The position numbers were made by a program, and so were the translations under genes. The notes under the pieces were generated by a model. That model saw only the letters and a program-made list of their open reading frames with translations, did not search any database and was not told the origin of the DNA. From Pseudevernia furfuracea (taxonomy: Eukaryota > Ascomycota > Lecanoromycetes > Lecanorales > Parmeliaceae): a stretch of 64,000 nucleotides of DNA. The stretch is from NCBI GenBank assembly GCA_022315425.1, contig JAIUPT010000017.1:62001-126000 (forward strand), read 5' to 3'. Positions 35,481-45,800 of the stretch are shown piece after piece. Numbering within the stretch: the stretch's first letter is position 1; each line of letters starts with the position of its first letter.

Positions 35481-35860
35481 TATAGATGAGCTGTTAGCGT
35501 ACCGTAGTTACATCTTGTCGATAGGGCTTTTTTGAGGTAGAGAAGTGGCAAGATCGAAGAACACAACTTACTCACCAAGTTCCCTATTTGTGAACCCGAT
35601 AGAAGCTGTAGTGGATAGAGTGCGCATCATTTTGATAGGACGAAGATTAAAAGGAGTAGGTGCTTATTGGCGCATAAGATATGTTTAGTGTTCTCTAGGC
35701 AGCAGCCATTCCGTTGATTGGCTATCAATCCCGCAATCCAAAACGACTTACACGCTAGCATGGTCGTCGGAAGCGCGCGCTATCTATATCTCATTCTTGA
35801 TTATTCATTATTCACTGGGAAAAGATATGTTATAAGTCTGAGATTTATTGTCTTTAAAGA
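35481..35860. other. Spacer between kinase and DUF7924-like gene
   Basis: No gene recognised; the small open frame at 35718-35903 has no family resemblance. Confidence 0.3.
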
Positions 35861-35864
35861 AAAC

Positions 35865-37446
35865 CCTAATGCCCCACAGTCGAAAGCGACAGCTGTGTGT
35901 TAAAGCAGAGCCTACGACTGACTTATCATCGTCGTTCATCGCTAAACGACGAAAGCTCGAGAAGCAGTAACGATACAGGATATCGAGCTAGTTTTAAAAC
36001 AATTTGTCACGGCAATAACTTACTTCTCGCACTCTTCGAGAGTTTGATCGAAAAACAGAGTGGTCTGCTGCTCCTTTACCGCCTGATCGGACTAGTAAGG
36101 AAGATATTGACCTTGTATAACTTAAGCGCTTCGCAAGACACGGTAGACTAAATCTTGGGCACCTGAGAGCTGTAAGTTCTATCTAATCCTTTTGAAGGTG
36201 CCTTCTAACTCTATGTCAGTATCTAGAACCCGAAATCGCCGTTCCTTTCGATCGAATGATATCGTCAAGTTAATCGGGCTCCCGGAAACGAGCTAAGACT
36301 GGAAGAGAATCGGATATTTCCTTGAAGACCAAGAAATCCTCTGTCTACGACGGCGGCTTCGAGTAGTATCTCATTGATTATAGCGTTTATTCTTATGGAT
36401 ACAACTATGATAATAACGATGGCTCCGTATATTCAGATAATTAGGAGGAAATAAATTAGAGGCTAGCGTAGTCACGGTCTTCTCTTTCGCTATTACGCTT
36501 TTCTCGTGAAGCGTTTCGGAATTTTGAAAAAACAAATATGCAGGCTTTGACTGAAAACACTATAATGAGTAAGGTATTCCCGCTTATTACTAGCACCTTC
36601 GACATCCTCTTACAGGAGAACATTCTCTTTGGAAATCTTAAAAACCTAATCGATGGCTTTATTACTAAGGTCAAGCCAGACTACTACGATGGTAGTCGTT
36701 CGGCAGATCTTAATAAGCAGATCCGGAAAGAGTTAGGGTCTTACATCGTGCCGTCGACGAATATCGCTGCATCGTGCTTACCTAACTTCTTTACGGAGGG
36801 AAAAGGACTTAATGGGAATACCGCCGTGTATAAGCGACAAGCTTTATATGACGGTGCTTTAGGTGCCCGTGGGATATATGAGCTTCGGTCATACGTTGAC
36901 CCAGAGACGACTTACGACAACAATGCGTATACGATTACGTCGACTTATTACGGCGGCTCTGGAACTCTAACCATGTATATAACCCATCCCGCCCCCTCCA
37001 AAGATCCTAAGACTTCTACCGAATACCGCATGACCCAACTCAGGTCGTTCGCTATGACCGATGCTCCGGTTACCTTTCGACAAGGAGCTAGCGCTTTAAG
37101 GAACGCCAGGGACTGGGCGAAAGAGAAACGGGAAGAGCTTATGATTGCGATAAACGGCAAAGTGCTAGATACAGAATAACCAGATCTGGCTTTATCCACG
37201 CAGAGTTTTGTATCAGTGTCATCGATCGAGGTCACTCACCCAGAATCTGAGACGTCAGCTGACGAGCTTGCCCTGGAAGTTAGAACCTTAACCAGCTCCA
37301 GTTATAGAACTCCGGTTAGAGCTCAAATGAATCTTCTACCCAAAGTCTCCTCGAGCCGACAATTCAAGAAAGCGTCTCAAGTTAGCAAGAGGCCAAGTAG
37401 GAGACCTGAAGCCTCACAAGCCATCTGCAGAGAACCCAGGCTCTAG
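35865..37446 (+). pseudogene. DUF7924-like gene (possible PD-(D/E)XK fold), single late stop plus decayed 5' part
   Basis: The C-terminal domain is open at 36538-37179: VKPDYYDGSRSADLNKQIRK, then NFFTEGKGLNGNTAVYKRQA, YDGALGARGIYELRSYVDPE, DNNAYTITSTYYGGSGTLTM and FRQGASALRNARDWAKEKRE. These are the conserved blocks of a large, uncharacterised fungal family. The PD (in KPDYYDG) and ExK (in TEGKG) pattern resembles PD-(D/E)XK nucleases; that is inference. In the same frame the sequence continues past TAA (37177-37179) to a natural stop at 37446 (PDLALSTQSFVSVSS to CREPRL), so one CAA-to-TAA type change truncates it. The 5' part (35865-36537) reads family-like blocks (KRFARHG near 36130, EEIN*RLA near 36445) but with stops and frame shifts. 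Confidence 0.7.
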
Positions 37447-37950
37447 TGCAAAGAGGCACATCTACGGCGATAATGGCGTATAGAAATTTGTTTACTAGTA
37501 CAAACCCGCTCCAGCTGTCATGCATTACTGAATTACTAGAGCCACCGGCATCACCGCTACCTCCAGGGATTCATTATCGCTACTCATCACCATCTCGTAC
37601 CATCTACATATTCTGTCTCCAAAGCCATTTTTCGACTTCCTCGTCTCCTAATGCCTTCGGAACTTTCGTCGCATTCTGTCTCCATTGCTTCAACGTCCCA
37701 AAACGATGGCTTTTTGGGTTTTCTGCCAGGAGACTTATGTTTTCACAATTGCAGTTGTCAAAGTCTCGGGAGCAGGTTCACTCGGTGAGGTCGATGTTCC
37801 CCAGGTACCGGCTTGTACTACTCCTTTTCCAACGAAAAGATAGCCGTCTGAAGCCAGAGTAATCATAAAAAGAGCCTCCTTAGCACCTTGCATCTTAAGG
37901 GGCTTACAATCATGGTCTGGGTCTTCTGCAAGCTACTCTCAAAGATTATC
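37447..37950. other. Intergenic
   Basis: Normal-composition DNA. The 138-codon open frame at 37446-37862 has no recognisable domain and an irregular composition, so I do not call it a gene. Confidence 0.35.
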
Positions 37951-37952
37951 CA

Positions 37953-38652
37953 AACTTCGAGTTAATACACTGTCTCAGTGTGTGTAGACTTCCAGAGATG
38001 AACTCAGGGAATCAGGGATTGTCCCTACTCTCCCAGTGCCAGAATCGGAGCGTAAGGAACGGGGCCAAAATTGAAACTTTTTTGGGGGGGGGGAGGGGTT
38101 CCAAAAATGGAGCTGGAGGGACAGTCCAAAAATGGAGGTACAGAAGTGCGAGGATGACGAGATAAAGAGATCCAAAAGTGGAGCAGGAAGTTCAGAGATA
38201 TATTGGTGCTCGTCTTTAATATGTTCCCTCGCCCGATCTCTGCCAAGGACGTTGTCGAATTAAGAGGAAAGCTAGAAAATGCCTTACGCAGCAGCGAAAG
38301 CAAAAGCGCAGCAGTTCACCAGAAGGAAACCGAACTTAATGAAAAAGGCAGATCAGCTAGCGCGATTACGTCACGCAGACGTTGCATTGATCATCCGCAG
38401 AAATGGAAGATATTATACTTATCGATCGACTGATCGCCAACAGTGGCCTCCCAGCATGACAGAAATCGTACGTATGAACCCGATGTATCGGAGCTTTGAA
38501 CTCACTCGAGCTTAGGAAGCGTCGTACCCGTTGCCTGTCAACCTGCTGTCTAAAGACTTTGATTACACTATTCGCGAGGTTCTTCATGACTCAAAAGTGG
38601 AGGACCTGTCCAATGAGAGTTCTGGTTCAGTCGAGACTTCAGAAGGCACATG
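37953..38652 (+). pseudogene. MADS-box-like small protein in a dispersed repeat, copy 2
   Basis: Leader 37953-38278 matches 16503-16840. It contains a G10 run with a ccaaaaatggag motif repeated twice nearby. From ATG 38279 the frame reads KAKAQQFTRRKPNLMKKADQ, then LARLRHADVALIIRRNGRYY (to about 38420). This aligns with the MADS core (family pattern RRxGLLKKAxELSxLCDAxV then ALIIxxxGKLYEY), lacking the usual N-terminal basic tip. The continuation QQWPPSMTEI and FELTRA is followed by TAG (38513-38515), an apparent Gln-to-stop change, and then by more open sequence (EASYPLPVNLLSKDFDYTIR) to TGA at 38650-38652. MADS proteins are DNA-binding transcription factors. Whether this short form was ever functional, or is a domesticated or transposon-carried piece, is unknown. 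Confidence 0.55.
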
Positions 38653-38699
38653 AGTGTTGAGGGACCCGATGTTGCATCGCATGTACTTAGCAATCTGGG

Positions 38700-38894
38700 T
38701 GATGGAATTCAGCCAATCATAGGCCGTTCCGCCCGCACTAGCGTGCCTTTTAGCGTGGCGCTAGTGGGCGACTCTTGTCTATCCTTCTCCTTCTCTTCCT
38801 TCTTATCCACTACATGTATTCTACATAGTCATGCAATAGAGTCGTTCTATTAGCCACCCAATACAAGACCTCATAGCTGTCATATATTCCAACA
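38700..38894 (+). repeat. 5' LTR of copia copy 1
   Basis: 195 bp, TG...CA, identical to 44078-44272. Contains ctagcgtgccttttagcgtg followed by gcgctag, a short inverted pair (cactagcg / cgctagtg) around 38736-38767. Confidence 0.95.
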
Positions 38895-38911
38895 GGTTAT
38901 GAGCCCGGATT
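38895..38911 (+). promoter_or_regulatory. Primer-binding site, half-tRNA type (initiator tRNA-Met anticodon arm)
   Basis: ggttatgagcccggatt follows the LTR directly. Its reverse complement contains gggctcataacc, the anticodon stem-loop (CAT) of initiator tRNA-Met, rather than a tRNA 3' end. Drosophila copia has the same arrangement (LTR ...caaca followed by ggttatgggccc) and primes with a 5' half-molecule of initiator tRNA-Met. The role here is inferred from that match. Confidence 0.8.
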
Positions 38912-39034
38912 TCCGCCATTGAGGTCTTCACACAGCAGAAAAATTAACCTGCTGTCCCCACCGTCTGTGGGAGAGCCGGTGTTATAATAACAGTGTTATC
39001 ATAGCACCACACCACACCACATAGTCAATTCAAA

Positions 39035-42000
39035 ATGACTACCCAATTGTCCCATGCTGCATTGACGCAGATATGGAATTTCCCAAAGCTGAAGGGTCAA
39101 CAAAACTATCAGCCATGGGCCAAAAAGATGAAGAGTGCACTGATGTACTCGGATTTATGAGACGTCGTTCAGAATGCAAACAAGGACTTTTCAACGGATC
39201 TATCAGTCACATCAGCATCTACGGCTGCTCAGGCAACGGCCTATCAGACTCAATTGAAGATCTGAAAGCAGACGAACAATCAAGCGTCTGAGCTAATTTA
39301 TTCCATGTGTGAAAATAAACCAGTCGAAGCCATTGAGGATGATGAAGTTGTTATGAATCGGTGGATCAAGTTGAAGAACAATTATTCCGACTCAGGTTTC
39401 GTTCTTCGGTTCATCAAGTTATAAGAACTCTGGATAACATTAATGGCAAGCAGCGGCAACTTCATGGAGACGTACGTTGTCAACATACGAGCAAAGTCGA
39501 AGGATCTTAGCCGAATGGGGGCTAGGATAGACGAGTGGATACTCGTCTTATTGCTGTTGAACAACCTTGACATCAAGTACAAGGATTTCGTGCATCGTAT
39601 CATCACGTCGTTGAACGAAGTGTTCGACTTTGACAAAATTATCACACTCCTCCATGAGGAAGAGCGTCTCCTGAAGAGAGACATCAAAGAACAAGCCATG
39701 ACCGTCGCCATGAAGCGTTTCAAATAGGAGAAGGACGAGAAGAAGACCTCTGGTAAAGGCAACAGCAACCGTGATCGAGACTCAACGAGAGACCGCGGGG
39801 ATAGAAATAACAACACCACCCAGCTAATTTCAAAGAACCCGAATAGTATCAACTATAAGGGCGATGGCGACCCTCCTGAGTGTCTCAAGTGTCATCCCAA
39901 CAAGGATGATAGCAAGAGACTACACTGGCCATACGACTGTTGAACCCTCCATGAGGACCGTATCCCAGACAGATTCCGTGACGCCTTTAAGAAGGCTAAG
40001 GCCAAGGCGGATGCCGCCAAAGAACGTGAACGACCAGACGATTTCGAAGATAACCACAGTACTCATATTTCGGCAATGACCCACTTGGTCATTAATCAAA
40101 ACACCGTGGCAGACGAAGAGGATGAGATCTGGGGCTTCCCGTTCAAAGCGACTACACCGAAATCCTATGACGAGGATATACCGAAGGAGTCGGCCATAGA
40201 GACTCTCGACCAGTCTCTACCCCAATTGACAGAAAAACAAGAGAGGGAATCTACATTGAAGATACCGCAAGAAGAACCGATGATTCAGCTTGCGCATACA
40301 TCAAACTTTGTCGAATACGCAAGCACACGACTGCTTCCCTCTTCGAGAGCACTTCCCGACATCGAATATCAGAAGAAAGAAACCATAGTGGAGGTATCAA
40401 GCGCGCACTCCACGTCTCAGCTTCAACCTACGTCAAACTTTTGCGGCGAGACAAGTCGGGGGATAGAGGAAAAGCTTGTCTCTTAGCTCGAAGTTGTCGA
40501 TTTTGAAATAATTGACCAACTTTCACATGAGACGTCCTCATATTTCCGTGCATACTCCGCAGCGTTGGACAGTGATCCCACGACGTCATGAGACTGGATG
40601 ATCGACTCAGAGTGTACTAACCACATGTTCTTCGACAAGGACGAGTTCACCGAGTATCGACCCTACCGTGAAGGAGTAATTGTTGCCAACGGAGCCACTA
40701 TCTGAACTCAAGGACGTGGCACAGTCGAAATAAAATGGCTATTGAAGAATAAAACCAGCAACATAGTTCGTGTTGAGAACGTGTTACATGTATCAGACTT
40801 TATATGCGGACTATTTTCAATTAGTCAGGTCATCAAGAAGGGATTTGAAATCGTCTTTCTCGGTGATGATTGTCACATTTTAAAGGATGATGTACTTGTA
40901 GAAAGTGCATCAAAGACTCGGAATATCTATATACTGGATGTGTTCCAGTCTACGACTAAAATTGTCGTCCTGATTCAGGAGAATACGAGAGCACTGTTTA
41001 TCGCCCTAATGTTTAACGAAGACGCAGTCGACCTGTGACATCGTCGAATGAGACATCTAAACGAGGTAGATCTCAAGAGACTCGTTAACATGAGCAAGGG
41101 CATCACCTTAACACAAAAACCTCGGGTCAAGCCCATTTGCGAGGCGTGTTCTAAGGCAAAGTCGTCTCGCAAGGTCTCAAGAAGACAACAGCGAGAGGTA
41201 CTCGAAAAACTCGATAAAGTCCATATCGACTTGAGGGGATCATTCAACGTGTCATCGGTCAATGAAGCCAAATACTATATGCTTCTAACGGATCAAGCGA
41301 CCCTTCGAATCTAATACTTCACGTATAAGCACAAGAACGAAACGTTTAAGCTCTTTCGTGACTGGAAAACCCAAGTGAAAAACGAGTCAGAATATAAACT
41401 CAAGATAGTACGCATCGACAATAATACTGAGTTCATCAACGACGACTTTAAGACCTTACTCAGAGACTCAGGAGTCACAATGAAGCCCATCGTGACCTAT
41501 ACTCCAGAGCAGAATAAACTCAGCGAAGTCCAGAACCGCGTCGTTATGAACGGCGTGAGAGCTATGTTGTTCGACTCGGGGCTAACACGTTACCTCTGAT
41601 CCGAACTTCTTCACACCAAGATCTACCAGAAGAACCGAAGTCCAACAACCAAGGTACACGATATGACCCCTCATGAGACATAAACTGGCGAACAACCATT
41701 CCTCGAACACATGAGGATCATTGACTGCGTGGTCTGGGTTCACATACCCAAGGAAAAACGCAAGAAACTCGACGAGCGTAACAAGAAATGCTACTTGATA
41801 GACTATAACGATACATTCATATTTAGAGTATAAAACCCAGCCAGCAGAAAAGTCGAAAGATCGTCACACGTTGATTTTGACGAAACTCGTTTGATGACTT
41901 CAGCCGTGCAAGACACGGGCTACTGGCTAGCTGACGTCACTGACGACGACGATGATATACTCGATGCAGGGGGTGATGCTTCTGAGCATCATCATACACC

Positions 42001-44017
42001 TCACGACGTCGACGACGAACCCCAAGAAGGCTCCAGCTTGCAGCATATATAAGACGTTCTTGATAATGCTTCAAATGTTGTCGAAGACCTCGAAGATGTG
42101 AAAGCAGCACCGGAAGAAGAATTTCCGAAAGGTGACGATGACCAGATACCTCAGAACGCCCTGAATGTACACTCAGATCCAAGTATCGACGTAACGTATA
42201 CTTCGAGACCGAAGCGTGTCCCAGCTCCATCTCAAAAGATACTCCTAAATGAAAAATGGAGCGATATCAAGATATGAGCCCAGCGAGCTATTGCCTATAC
42301 CAAGTGTAACGCAACTCTATAGTCAGAACGAATATACTATAGACTCGCTACCGTCGACCATGAGGACCCTCAACACCATGACTTTAAGTCGGAATTCGAT
42401 CTCGCTAACGCTGTTCAGAAGATAGCTGAAATGCGAAGAAACCAAGACATCGATGACGTCGATGACTACGAGTCATTGACTTATGAAGAAGCAATGGCCG
42501 GTCCATATGCTAAGCAATGGAGTGGGGCTATGAACAAGCAAATGCAGTTCTTCGCTATCATGAATACCTGAAGACTAGTCAAGAGACCAAAGAACGCCCC
42601 CGTTCTCAGCGATAAGTGGGTCTATAAGATCAAGAAGAGACTTGACGAGACGATACTCTACAAAGCACGCTGGGTAGTTCGAGGATTTGAACAAATCTAT
42701 GATGTCAACTACGATCAAACATTTGCCTCCGTTGTCAAATCCATGTCGTTCAAAGTGCTGTTTTCCATCATGACCTACTACGACCTAGACTGTGAACAAA
42801 TAAACGTCATAACAGCCTTCCTCAACGCGTTGTTGAAGGAACGAATCTACGTGAAACAGCTCAAGGGGTATAAGAACGATGAATACGACATGGTGTGTCT
42901 CTTGCTTAGGGCCCTGTATGACCTCAAGCAATCCCCTCGTGAGTGATACGCTACTCTACGAGACTTCCTGGTATCAAAAGGCTTCAAGCACACCGAATCG
43001 GATCACTCACTCTTTGTTAATGAGGAAACACGTCTAATTGTCAGCGTGTATGTGGACGATATTCAAATATATGGCCCCCGGGGATCAAAACATATACCGG
43101 ACCTCAAGGAAGAACTCAGCAAGCGCTTCGCAATGACCGATCTCGGTCCATGCTCATATTATTTGGGCATGGAAATTCAGAGAAATCGCGCAAAGAGGAG
43201 CGTCCGGATCACCCAGAGCACTTATTTGAAGAAAGTTCTCGCCCGTTTTAACATGGCAAATTCCGCCCCCGTGCCAACACCAATGGTAGTTGGTACACAA
43301 TTGGAAGAGGAATCAGTGGACCAAGCAACCCCGGACGTCGTTCGTGAGTACCAGTCAATGGTGGGATCAATGATGTACGCCATGGTGCAAACGCGTCCTG
43401 ATATTTGCTTCGCCATAACCATTCTTTCTCGATACAATCAAAATCCGAATTCCAAGCACATCGCTGCTGTCAAGCGTGTGCTCCGGTACTTGAAAGGCAC
43501 AATCGATCACGGTATTACCTATGGGACCGCCAATGGCCTCGAGGGGTTTACCGATGCTGACTGGGCGTCGGATTCTGAGACCCGTAGGTCTCTCGGAGCA
43601 TACGTGTTCCTGCTGTATGGAGGGGCTGTAAGCTGGACGTCGAAACGCCAGCAGTCCATTGCATTGTCGTCTTGCGAGGCCGAATACATGGCCCAAACGC
43701 AAGCAGCCAAGGAAGCAATATGGCTGACCCGCCTGTTAAGCGAGTTGGATGTCGGCCTGGGGCTTCCATCCAAGCCTGTTCTGATCAAGGCAGACAACCA
43801 GGGTGCCATAGCATTGGCTTCAGACCCTAGGTTCCATACACGTACCAAGCACATCGACATACAGTGGCATTTTGTCCGAGACCAGGTGGAAACTGGGGCA
43901 GTGTCATTCGAGTGGGTATCTACGAGAGAAATGGCTGCTGACGGGCTTACAAAGGCTCTCAGCAAGGACAAATTTGGTACATTTGTAGGCCAGTTAGGCC
44001 TCAAGAAGAGCGTCTAG
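39035..44017 (+). pseudogene. Copia gag-pol of copy 1 (single frame, about 18 in-frame stops)
   Basis: From ATG 39035 one frame runs 1,660 codons to TAG 44015-44017 with no frameshift. Gag starts MTTQLSHAALTQIWNFPKLK; a CCHC-like knuckle is CLKCHPNKDD then LHWPYDC (39870-39940). Protease reads DWMIDSECTNHM (40595-40630; the family has DSG/DSA). Integrase has HRRMRHLN with ICEACSKAKSS (41040-41165), D in VHIDLRG (41220), D in RIDNNTEF (41415) and E in QNKLSEVQNR (41515). RT has SVYVDDIQIYG (43040-43075) and RNase H has FTDADWAS, SSCEAEYMA and TRTKHIDIQWHF (43550-43870). About 18 stops fall at expected Trp, Gln or Arg codons, all before about 42950; the last 1,070 bp are open and unmutated. It would encode the particle and replication enzymes but is dead as it stands. 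Confidence 0.95.
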
Positions 44018-44077
44018 GAGCAGGAGTCCAGTATAGACTCTGTGGGAGATACAGGCCCATTATTGCCTGTGTGGGAG

Positions 44078-44272
44078 TGATGGAATTCAGCCAATCATAG
44101 GCCGTTCCGCCCGCACTAGCGTGCCTTTTAGCGTGGCGCTAGTGGGCGACTCTTGTCTATCCTTCTCCTTCTCTTCCTTCTTATCCACTACATGTATTCT
44201 ACATAGTCATGCAATAGAGTCGTTCTATTAGCCACCCAATACAAGACCTCATAGCTGTCATATATTCCAACA
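44078..44272 (+). repeat. 3' LTR of copia copy 1
   Basis: 195 bp, identical to the 5' LTR, preceded by gtgtgggag and followed by the target duplicate ctggg. Confidence 0.95.
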
Positions 44273-44277
44273 CTGGG

Positions 44278-44559
44278 TAATGCTATACGGTCGCGACGTT
44301 AAGGAAGCTGAGATAACAATGCCGATACCCGCTCTCTTGATAGGACCGTCCTTAGAGTAGGCTGGTCGTCAGGAATTCTTTTTGACCGGCTGGTTAGGCT
44401 CAATAATATATTCAAGGTGCTGTAGCACCTTAATGTGCCTATGCTGTGGTTGAGTAGGAGAAGAAGCAGTATAAAGCAGAAGTAGGATGGGCAGAAATAG
44501 AATGATAGGAAAAGAAATGGGCATGCGTTTGAATCCGCAAAACAAAGACTTCTATTTGA
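44278..44559. other. Spacer with a short hairpin
   Basis: Between the copia element and the NLR remnant. Contains aaggtgct-gt-agcacctt at 44414-44431, a perfect 8-bp inverted repeat, which could be a terminator-like or transposon-derived hairpin. No gene seen. Confidence 0.4.
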
Positions 44560-45800
44560 TTAGTACTGTGAGCATGCTGCACTAGTCGGGTCCTTCTCTC
44601 CGAGTGTCTTTCTACTTCCAGAGTATGCTCGATGGTAAAACATTTCCGCATGCTTCTACCATTTCTTTTGGTGCAGCAAATAGGCAAAACAGTAATCGCT
44701 CGTCAGGATGCTCCTTGCCCTAGCTTCTTCTCTGTTTTTCTCAAGTGAAATACTCGCATCGCCTCGGACCACCGTCCTATCCTGAATAGGAAGCCTTCTA
44801 TTTTATTCATCACAGCGAGTCGACCCATCGCAAGCTCGTCCAGTGGTTCATGCAGAGGACAAACATACCAAAGCTAGCCATCACATGCAGCACCAGCCGA
44901 AGTTGATGGCTGGGGTCGATCTGATTCTCGGCGGTGGCATCTGCCATAAGCTCCGTGGCGAGGCTGCTCAGCTGCCGTTTCCCGTCCACCTCCAACCGGT
45001 CTTGATCCCATGCATGTTCGAGCTTGTACATCGCATAGCTCTTTTGATCCGCTTTCCACTGAATCGGAGAATAACTTTGAAGCGTCTCGAACGCCGATTC
45101 AAGCTCACATACTGTCCATTACTGCTCAGAGAAGAGGAACGACTGCCTGGACAATGTTGTGACCTCTGACAACAGGCTCAGTAAGCGGGCCGCGCCTGGA
45201 TTGTAATTCTCAAAGCGAGCCGTTACCGATATATACGAGCCGGCCAGGGTAATTGCCAAGGCCAAATACCTATACTCTCTTACGATTTTATCGACTTCTC
45301 TTATTATATCCGGCTCTTCCTCTGTTAGTATCGTATACTACTGAAGTAGCTATATCGCCTCTAGTGGCTCTATATCTGCTACTTCTACCGCGTCCAGTAT
45401 TATTATCTCCTTAGCGGTTAAGCTCCGCGGGGTAATAATAATATATACTCTAGGCGCGTCAGGTATAAAATATCTTAGGTCGATATAAGTTTTATCTCGG
45501 TCGTTATTAATAGTATCCGTACTGTCTAGAACTACTAGCTATTACCCCTTATAACTATAGAACTAGTACTTAACCGCAGATACCGCGTCCTCTACCTTTA
45601 CTACCTCTTAACCTATATCTATTTACTAACTATAGAGGAGTCGATAGGTTTAGATATAGTCGCGCTTAATTAACTCCTTCGATCCAGAATACGGCAGTAT
45701 AGTTCTATTAATATTCGCGAATATAGTTTAGTACTAGCTGCGACTTACTCGCTCTACCGAGCCTCTATCAGCTCGCGGGAAATACGTATCCTAAGTACTG
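44560..45800 (-). pseudogene. NB-ARC-TPR NLR (STAND) remnant
   Basis: The minus strand reads the fungal NB-ARC/kinesin-light-chain-TPR family. P-loop as LGRASKSQLVLNYIREY (45763-45715; family GLGGVGKSQL), then AVFWIEG; RDYI*TYRLLY (45670-45640); Walker B region QLVVLDSTDTINND (45545-45500); VYIIITPRSLTAKEI (45440-45395); VADIEPLEA (45380-45355); the GLPLA-like YLALAITLAGSYISVTARFE (45270-45210). Then normal-composition sequence: SYSPIQWKADQKSYAMYKLE followed by HAWDQDRLE (45095-45005) and HVMASFG. After a one-base frame change come PLHEPLDELAMGRLAVMNKI, FLFRIGRWSEAMRVFHLRKT, and a TPR piece YCFAYLLHQKKW then AEMFYHRAYSGSRKTLGEKD (44690-44600), stopping at 44560. Such proteins are putative immune or incompatibility receptors. 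The P-loop end is RIP-eroded and the C-terminal end is nearly intact. Confidence 0.8.

Larger units (their letters stand above)
38700..44272 (+). mobile_element. Ty1/copia LTR retrotransposon, copy 1 (5,573 bp, TSD CTGGG)
   Basis: Complete element. LTRs at 38700-38894 and 44078-44272 are 195 bp and identical as read, start TGATGGAATTC and end TTCCAACA. Target duplication ctggg lies at 38695-38699 and 44273-44277. A primer site follows the left LTR and a short purine tract (gtgggag) precedes the right LTR. The interior is one gag-pol frame (39035-44017) in copia order: gag, protease, integrase, RT, RNase H. It landed at the end of the MADS-like copy. It has the same length to the base as copy 2 (57395-62967). 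Confidence 0.95.

Noticed and set aside
37446..37862. 138-codon open frame after the DUF7924-like gene
   Set aside because: No conserved domain, irregular composition, and no support from neighbouring frames; probably chance.
41937..42230. Minus-strand open frame of 97 codons
   Set aside because: It lies opposite the copia gag-pol frame, is low complexity, and has no recognisable domain: a shadow frame.
39035..42946. TGA read as tryptophan (alternative genetic code) in the copia frames
   Set aside because: TGG codons are also used at Trp positions, TAG and TAA occur at Gln positions too, and the intact dynamin gene uses standard stops. RIP-type mutation explains all stops.
43519..44004. Long minus-strand open frame (161 codons) and its companions opposite RT/RNase H
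   Set aside because: Antisense shadow of a well-conserved coding region; no independent motif.
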